64,000 bases of DNA from Colletotrichum lupini (taxonomy: Eukaryota > Ascomycota > Sordariomycetes > Glomerellales > Glomerellaceae), in NCBI RefSeq assembly GCF_023278565.1, contig NC_064681.1, positions 124,001 through 188,000 of the forward strand, read 5' to 3'. Of the stretch, positions 58,301 through 64,000 are shown in pieces. Position 1 is the first letter of the stretch, and each line of letters begins with the position of its first letter. Both the position numbers and the translations under genes were made by a program. The notes beneath the pieces are model-generated. The model saw nothing but the letters and a program-made list of their open reading frames with translations, was not told where the DNA came from and ran no database searches.

Positions 58301-61300
58301 TTTAACTATTTCGAAGTGCTTACCGCTAGAGACTTTATTCATTATATTATTAAATACAATACCTAGTTAATCTATATCTTTTAAATATAAGAGAAATAGG
58401 GTATTAATAAGTAAAGTATAGAAAGTTATCGTTCTAAAGTACGTCTTTACTTTTATTATACTTAGGGCGACGATTTCTTTACCTAGGCTAAAACTAATCC
58501 TCGTAATACTTATTATTAACGTATTAAGCGTTACTAGCGCGATCTTTTATAGCGCCTAGAATTGCTCTTTTTTTTTAGTTAATTATTACGATACTCTAAT
58601 ATCTAGGATAATCTTATAGAAATCGTCTAAGCTATACTTTTTATTTATATAAAATGCTTATATAAGCTTAGTATTTGAGGGATCTAAGTAGTATAAAAAG
58701 GACCTCTCTAGTTACCCCTAAATTTACTTAGTACTATATTCTTTTTTTTTAAATATCGAGAGAGATAGCGTCTTCTCTTTAATTATTAAGAGAATAGGCT
58801 TCGGCCTTATTAGATTTACCTTTTTAGCTACTTTTATATTTATTATCTAAGGGACCTTCCCTTACTATTCGTAAATAAAAGCCTACTTATTAAGAGCTTC
58901 TACTACCCTTTTTTTATTTAGCCTCGTATATCTTCTAAAGGCTAACGGGGCGAAAAAAGAGTAGTTAATATTATTAATTTTATTATAATTTAATTTATTA
59001 GTATAGGGGTAAAGATCTTCTTTATTTTCTAAATTTCTTATAGGGGGTATATACTTTAAGCTACTATTTTAGCTACTATTACTAAATTCCGTACCCCTAG
59101 ATTTGCTTTTATATATAATAAAGAATTAGTTAAACTAACGAGGGCTGGTTTTATTATCTACTACTTTTAACTTTTTATATTATTCGTACGATTTAGTACG
59201 CTCTTTTTCGGAGTAGTTACTTAATTAATATTTATCCTTTTTATAAATATAATATTACCTTTTCTATTACCCTGCTCGTAAGTTAAATCTCTACCTATTT
59301 AACAAATCTAGGCCTCTTTATTAGCGATTACTATATCTAGCCTTTTTTTTTTTCTTATTATACGTTCGATCGACTTAATATTATTAATAAGGGCCGTCGT
59401 ATACCTAGAAGTAGGTTTAGCACAGTATTTTTACTTTAATATTAAAGCTAGATCTTAGCTTCGAGCAGAGCGTTTCGTAATTTTTGGGTACTTAGTATAG
59501 GGTTATTTTTGCTTCTAATATACGCTAGACTATAGTATAAAAATATCTAACTTTCTACTTATTTATTCCTTTATTTAGCTGGGTTTTTACTAGCTTATTA
59601 ATTGAATTAATAAGCTTTTTAAAGATCTTTACTTATAATTTACCCTTTATTATCCTAGCTATAGATATAAAAGAAATTGCTTATAGCTTAAATAGGAGCT
59701 CTAAGTTCTCATTATAAGTCTCGAAGCGGCTTTAGATTACGTTAATTATACTAAGAAAGTCGTTTTAATTAAAATTACGTACTACTTTATAATAGTAATT
59801 AAAGGCTTTGCTTACGAGTATAATATTAATTACTAAATAGTACTAGTATTCCCTAATTCTAACTTTTTCGTAATAATCGTAAAATATTATTAAAGTTTTT
59901 TATAAAACCTTATACTTCCCCCTAGAGTATAATTTCTCTTTTAAGAAGATCTTTTTAAGGTTTATAAATTACTTCGTATTTACTACTAGATTTTTAGTAT
60001 TTATATACGATCCTTACGTGGCTACGTATTATTAATAACTTTAGGTCGTCTACCTCTTTTTTTATTAGCTAATTAGTACCGAATTTCGCATTAGTAGCGG
60101 TAACGAGTTATAGATCGAAATAAGTAGAATTATTAATTATTATACTTTTAGTACTATATTTTACCTTAGTATATCCTTTTATAATAATAGATTTCTGTTA
60201 GTAATTATAGGGAGGAGATCTAGGTTATTTACCCTTTTTTTAAATTTATTAAAGCGATTATACGCTCTATCGACCTGTGCCTAGTTTTATAGTACGAATT
60301 CCTCCTCTATAATTATTATTATTAGTATTTCGTATAGCTCTTACGATTATAATTGCGTTAGTAATACCCTTTATTTATAGAGGAATTTATTAATTACTTT
60401 TACGATTCTTAGGCTTACGCTCGCGAACTATTTATCTAGTTAATAGCTAAGGTCGTTTGCGATCTTATAAAATAAGGGTTACCCCTATAGCCCCTTTTTC
60501 TTATAAACCTTAGTTAAATAGATTAATACTACGTTAATTTACTTACTATTAGGCTAATCTACGATTTTATATATCTACGTCCCTTAATAATCCGGGTTAA
60601 TATTTACTTATTTATAAGGGATTAGGATTCTATTTAGGATCGGGTTTCGTCCTCTTCTTTTTTGCCCTAACTTACTAAGGGTCGTGCTCTAGCTTATGCT
60701 TATATTAGTAGTTATTAGCGTATTTAATTTTAATAAGAATATATTTAATCCGCGCGCTAGTTATAGTAAATTTATATTTTTACTACTTAACGAATTTATT
60801 AAGGTCTAGGAGATTCCCGCTTCCTCTCGCCGTCTCGCTACTACTCTCGTTTTTATTATTTTTAGTAATTACTACTACCTTTTTAAATCGCTAGCTATTA
60901 TACTTACTAAGATCCTCCTTTTTATTTAATATAAAAGGGTAGGTTTTAGTAGTTCTTTTTTATAATAGTAGCAGTAGACGTTTATATTATTATAAGAAAA
61001 TATAATAATTAGTCTTAGGATTTTTATTAGTTATTAATTTCTACTATCCTATATATTTCTAGCATCTTAAGCCTCGTACTCTTTATAATTTTTAAATCGC
61101 TTCTTTTCTTAACTTACCTTTTTTAAGGTAGTATTCTATAAAAATAGTTAAAAATAGATACTAAGTAGCTCGTAAAAGAGCTATATAGGCTATTAGGAAC
61201 TATATAGGCCGTTAAGTATAGTTAATAAAGTTAAGCCCTCTTTTTCGTAAGATCGTAAATTTTAAAGACTTACTAAAAAATACTTACTTATTACTTATAT

Positions 61301-62326
61301 ATAGTAAGGTTAAATATTTTAGAGATTTTATCTTTTATAGCCTCTCGGTATTCTATTTTATATTTTTTAAGTAGTCTTTTTTATAGCTTAATTATAGTTA
61401 GGTAATTATCGCTTACTAGTAATCCCTTTTATTACTTAGTTAATTTCTTAAAATTAATAATCTCGTACTAAGAGCTAGTATAAAAAAAAGCCCTTTAGCG
61501 GCCCTTTAGAGGATTCTTTTTTTTTCCCCTTAGATCCTCGTTTTTTTAGCCTTTTCTTAGGCTAATAATAACTCTAATAAGAAGTTATAGGACTACTTTA
61601 AAATAGCCGCCTTTTTTTTAAGTTAATTTCCGAGATCTATAATACTCTTAACTCGATACTATTAAGACTCTTAAATCCTCTCTTTTTTTATTAAACCGTC
61701 CCTTATACTATATTCCTAAGTAATACTTAGGGAGTAGTTAAAGGAGCTATAAGGAGGTCGTTTAGATTACGGGCTTAAGGTCGTACCCGCAAGATCTTCG
61801 TAATAATAGACTTTTTTATATACTATAAATCTCTTAGCTTAATAACTCCTATAGGGTTACTTTTATTACTAAGTAAGAATATCTACGTTTAGAGATCCCC
61901 TTTTTTAATTATATAGTACTTTTTTATACTATATTATTAAGCTCGTTCGTTATATTAATTAATTAGGTAAGTAGTTATTGCGTAGGTATTTCTTTTTTTT
62001 ATTTAACTAGTTAATTTCTAATCGTAGGCTAGTTACGGAAAAGTCGTTTAGTTAAAAAGCTGCTCGGGGCGACGGTAAAAGGCTAGTTACTTAAGCGGTT
62101 CTATTAATTAACGTAGTTTAATATAGTAAACGTTAACCTCTCGTAAGTAATAAAAGACTATAATTACTCGATTCCGTACGGTATTTAAAAATCGCCTCCT
62201 TTTTCGTCTACTTTTATAAAGTTAATTAGTATAAATCTACTATCCCGTGTAATATTAAAAGGTTATCTCTTTTATATAGTAAGATACCTTACCGATCTAT
62301 AATAATAAAATTTAATTACTAATTAG

Positions 62327-62531
62327 TATTAGTATCCTTATTATAAAGTAGTTAGTTTAAACTATAGTTAATTAAAAGATTAATTAAATTATATAAATAT
62401 TTATATAGTAAGTATGAAAAGGAGGTTCTAACCGTAGGTTAGGCTAGCTACGATAATTATAAATAGGGCCCCTAATTGGCCCCTGCGCAGTCGGCTATAT
62501 GCCGCGGTCGAATTAGACTTCCAATCCGACA
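62327..62531 (-). repeat. 5' LTR of third copia element
   Basis: 205 bp, starting TATTAG and ending CCGACA. Its right half is markedly less RIP-mutated than its left half and keeps GTAGGTTAGG, CTGCGCAGTCGG and ATGCCGCGG. Confidence 0.9.
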
Positions 62532-63270
62532 GAACTAACTCACTGCTCTAATAGTCACAGACCTATCTTACCTTGGTTCCTAAAGAACCGAGTGGCTGAT
62601 TACTCATATCCTATTTGTATAGGCAAACACCGCTCTCAGAGTGTTTCATGCTGTATGCTTATGAAGGCCAATGTCATTCAGCGCAACTATACTACTTCCT
62701 ACGGAGCACAGAATGAGTCATTTGATACCTTAATTACTCGTATACGGATACCTTACCTACATATACTCGATCCATCTTAAGTTCACGCAAGTAGTTACTT
62801 GATTCAGGCTGGAATACTAGCCCGTCTTGGTTCAAGTGCTGTGAGATGGTCTTCACAGGGGAACAGCATGTGTTCTCCCTCTCTCCTTCCCCCCAACTCA
62901 CTCGGTAGCACACTCTCCCTGACAATGGTCTTATGTAGCACAACCAATACCATCACTGCGCCTTGGTAACTCTAATAACTATCTGTTGCTGCTTTTCTGA
63001 AGATCTTAGGAGGGACTGCCCAGTAGTGCGAGGCAAATAGCTCATTTTTTGACGCCCAGCGTGAGTGAAGTCCAAGCTTGATGGCAATGCCTATTCGCCA
63101 GGTGCCTTTCAATGGTCGTTATTGCATTTGAGAACAAGATCATCAATGCCGCGACAATGGCTACCATCTGCATTCAAACTTCAGGCTGTATTATGCTGTG
63201 CAGCCGCTGATCGGCGAGGTTTCACTATGAAAGAAAATATGTTCTTGGCAATTGTTTTGAGATCACTTCC
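62532..63270. other. Unique sequence, no supported gene
   Basis: Normal composition resumes at the LTR edge. Short ORFs (62592-62780 +, 62734-62943 -, 63065-63274 +) have no recognisable content, and none continues the subtilase. Confidence 0.45.
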
Positions 63271-63846
63271 CTAATGATCGCCCCGTGCTCCATAGGGTGC
63301 TGAGGACAACGCAACCCGTTCCTCATTCTCACCATCTAGTCTGTCGTGTCCCCCACTGTATCCCATTGAGCGCTCATTTTGCCCATAGCCAGGATGAGTC
63401 CCTTGGCCGTATGAAGTTCCTTCTTGTCGAGGTGCCGCTCCACCCTTCGCCTTCTTGTTCTTCTTCGAGACCATCTTCTTGATCTTCTTCATGCACTTTT
63501 TGACAACTTTCTTGATGTACTTCGTCGGATCGAGCTGCGTCTTGTTTCCGTCGCTGGAGCTGCCATCCTTGCTGCCGCCTTCGGTACCCCTGCGCTTTCG
63601 CCTGCGGCAGCAACAGCAGCATGCAACCACAGAGACAAGGGCAAGAACGCAGACGACGATTATTGCCACTATCCCGCCGGGAATGATGCGGATGCCGCCA
63701 TCATTGTCGTCGTCATCTGAATCGCCATTGCGAGCTAGCAAGTGGTGGATAGGGCTGTTGTAGGCTGCACGAGCCAAGGGTTGGATAACAGGCATTATCT
63801 GCAGATAGTTCCGAACTTTAAGCTGGTTCCAGATGTTTGCATACAA
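63271..63846 (-). CDS. Single-pass membrane protein with pentacysteine and basic tail
   Basis: This is an ORF of 191 aa from ATG 63846, or 174 aa from the internal ATG 63795 (MPVIQPLARAAYN), which may be the real start. An acidic patch (DSDDDDNDGG) precedes one membrane helix (about 53-75, IVAIIVVCVLALVSVV), then CCCCC at 76-80 and RRRKRR, the usual layout of a palmitoylated juxtamembrane segment with the basic side in the cytosol. A lysine-rich stretch follows (KKVVKKCMKKIKKMVSKKNKK), which could bind acidic lipids, and then a Gly/Tyr-rich tail. No family is known to me. It may be a plasma-membrane or cell-wall sensor type protein; function open. Confidence 0.6.
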   Translation of the reverse strand: MYANIWNQLKVRNYLQIMPVIQPLARAAYNSPIHHLLARNGDSDDDDNDGGIRIIPGGIVAIIVVCVLALVSVVACCCCCRRRKRRGTEGGSKDGSSSDGNKTQLDPTKYIKKVVKKCMKKIKKMVSKKNKKAKGGAAPRQEGTSYGQGTHPGYGQNERSMGYSGGHDRLDGENEERVALSSAPYGARGDH

Positions 63847-64000
63847 TTGGCTGTAGGATAGGCGATTCGGATGAGTTGATCTGATGCTGAGCGGACAACG
63901 TTCTGACTAAGGTGTCAGGTAAAGAGCGTGAATGAGAATAGAGTGAGTAGCGATTGACTAGCACAATCATTTTCCTAAATTTTGGAAACGCTTATGTTTT
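63847..64000. other. Upstream region of the membrane-protein gene
   Basis: This short stretch runs to the window edge; it is the presumed promoter of the minus-strand gene. No other feature was seen. Confidence 0.4.

Larger units (their letters stand above)
55109..62531 (-). mobile_element. Ty1/copia element, third copy, RIP-degraded
   Basis: The element is 7423 bp with 205-bp LTRs. The coding strand is minus: RNase H near 55450-55990, RT near 56200-57100, integrase near 57560-58250 and gag toward 62300. It is 907 bp longer than the nested copy, the extra sequence lying at about 61090-62005. RIP is at least as heavy as in the other copies, and some CpG sites are also lost (for example TTAATT where the others keep TCGATT). 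The bases flanking the LTRs (AAGTG and GAACT) do not form a target duplication. Confidence 0.9.

Overview
The window is nuclear DNA of a filamentous ascomycete (Pezizomycotina). The genes have short introns of about 48-80 bp with GTRNGT donors and CTRAY-type branch sites. Product families are typical of fungi: Zn2Cys6 and C2H2 regulators with the fungal-specific domain, GH78, PAD1/FDC1, BCS1-like AAA, and Dal5-type MFS. Three long AT-rich blocks are almost emptied of CpA/TpG while CpG is kept, which is the footprint of repeat-induced point mutation (RIP). All gene models were spliced by eye, and each multi-exon model listed closes in frame.

Layout. (1) 1-4749: a RIP-degraded Ty1/copia element read on +, cut by the window edge. 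It ends inside an MFS sugar-transporter gene whose 3' part survives at 4750-5295. (2) 4750-19930: a gene island with an intracellular-type GH78 alpha-L-rhamnosidase divergent from a C2H2/fungal-domain regulator, a weak small gene, a Dal5-like MFS permease, an atypical SDR/epimerase, and a secreted beta-propeller (sialidase-fold) protein. The GH78/regulator promoter carries four perfect copies of CGTCCACC. (3) About 19931-33000: a RIP-degraded LINE on -, with a TTTG-repeat tail. It is split by a second, complete copia element (22125-28640) flanked by the 5-bp duplication ACTAT. (4) 33000-55108: a second gene island with an M14 carboxypeptidase, a cysteine-rich secreted peptide, a BCS1-like AAA protein, a monocarboxylate-type MFS transporter, a Zn2Cys6 regulator, a padA-type flavin prenyltransferase, an fdcA-type decarboxylase, a second Zn2Cys6 regulator, a small unknown protein, a zinc-dependent phospholipase C-like protein and a truncated intracellular subtilase. 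(5) 55109-62531: a third copia element that ends the subtilase gene. (6) 62532-64000: unique sequence with one predicted single-pass membrane protein.

Two functional modules stand out. The padA/fdcA pair forms a prenylated-FMN-dependent decarboxylation system for sorbate, cinnamate and related acids. It is bracketed by two regulators and a putative organic-acid transporter, and resembles the sdrA-padA-fdcA arrangement of aspergilli. The left island looks like a rhamnose or rhamnosylated-glycan utilisation locus (GH78, divergent regulator, sugar transporter remnant, secreted propeller enzyme); this reading is inference. The transposons have broken two genes. The subtilase has an in-frame TAG where the conserved NNSWG motif predicts TGG, 13 bp from the LTR, consistent with RIP spilling into the gene. 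I found no tRNA, rRNA or CRISPR array. The best candidates for something undescribed are the four-copy CGTCCACC element and the phospholipase-like/subtilase neighbour pair.
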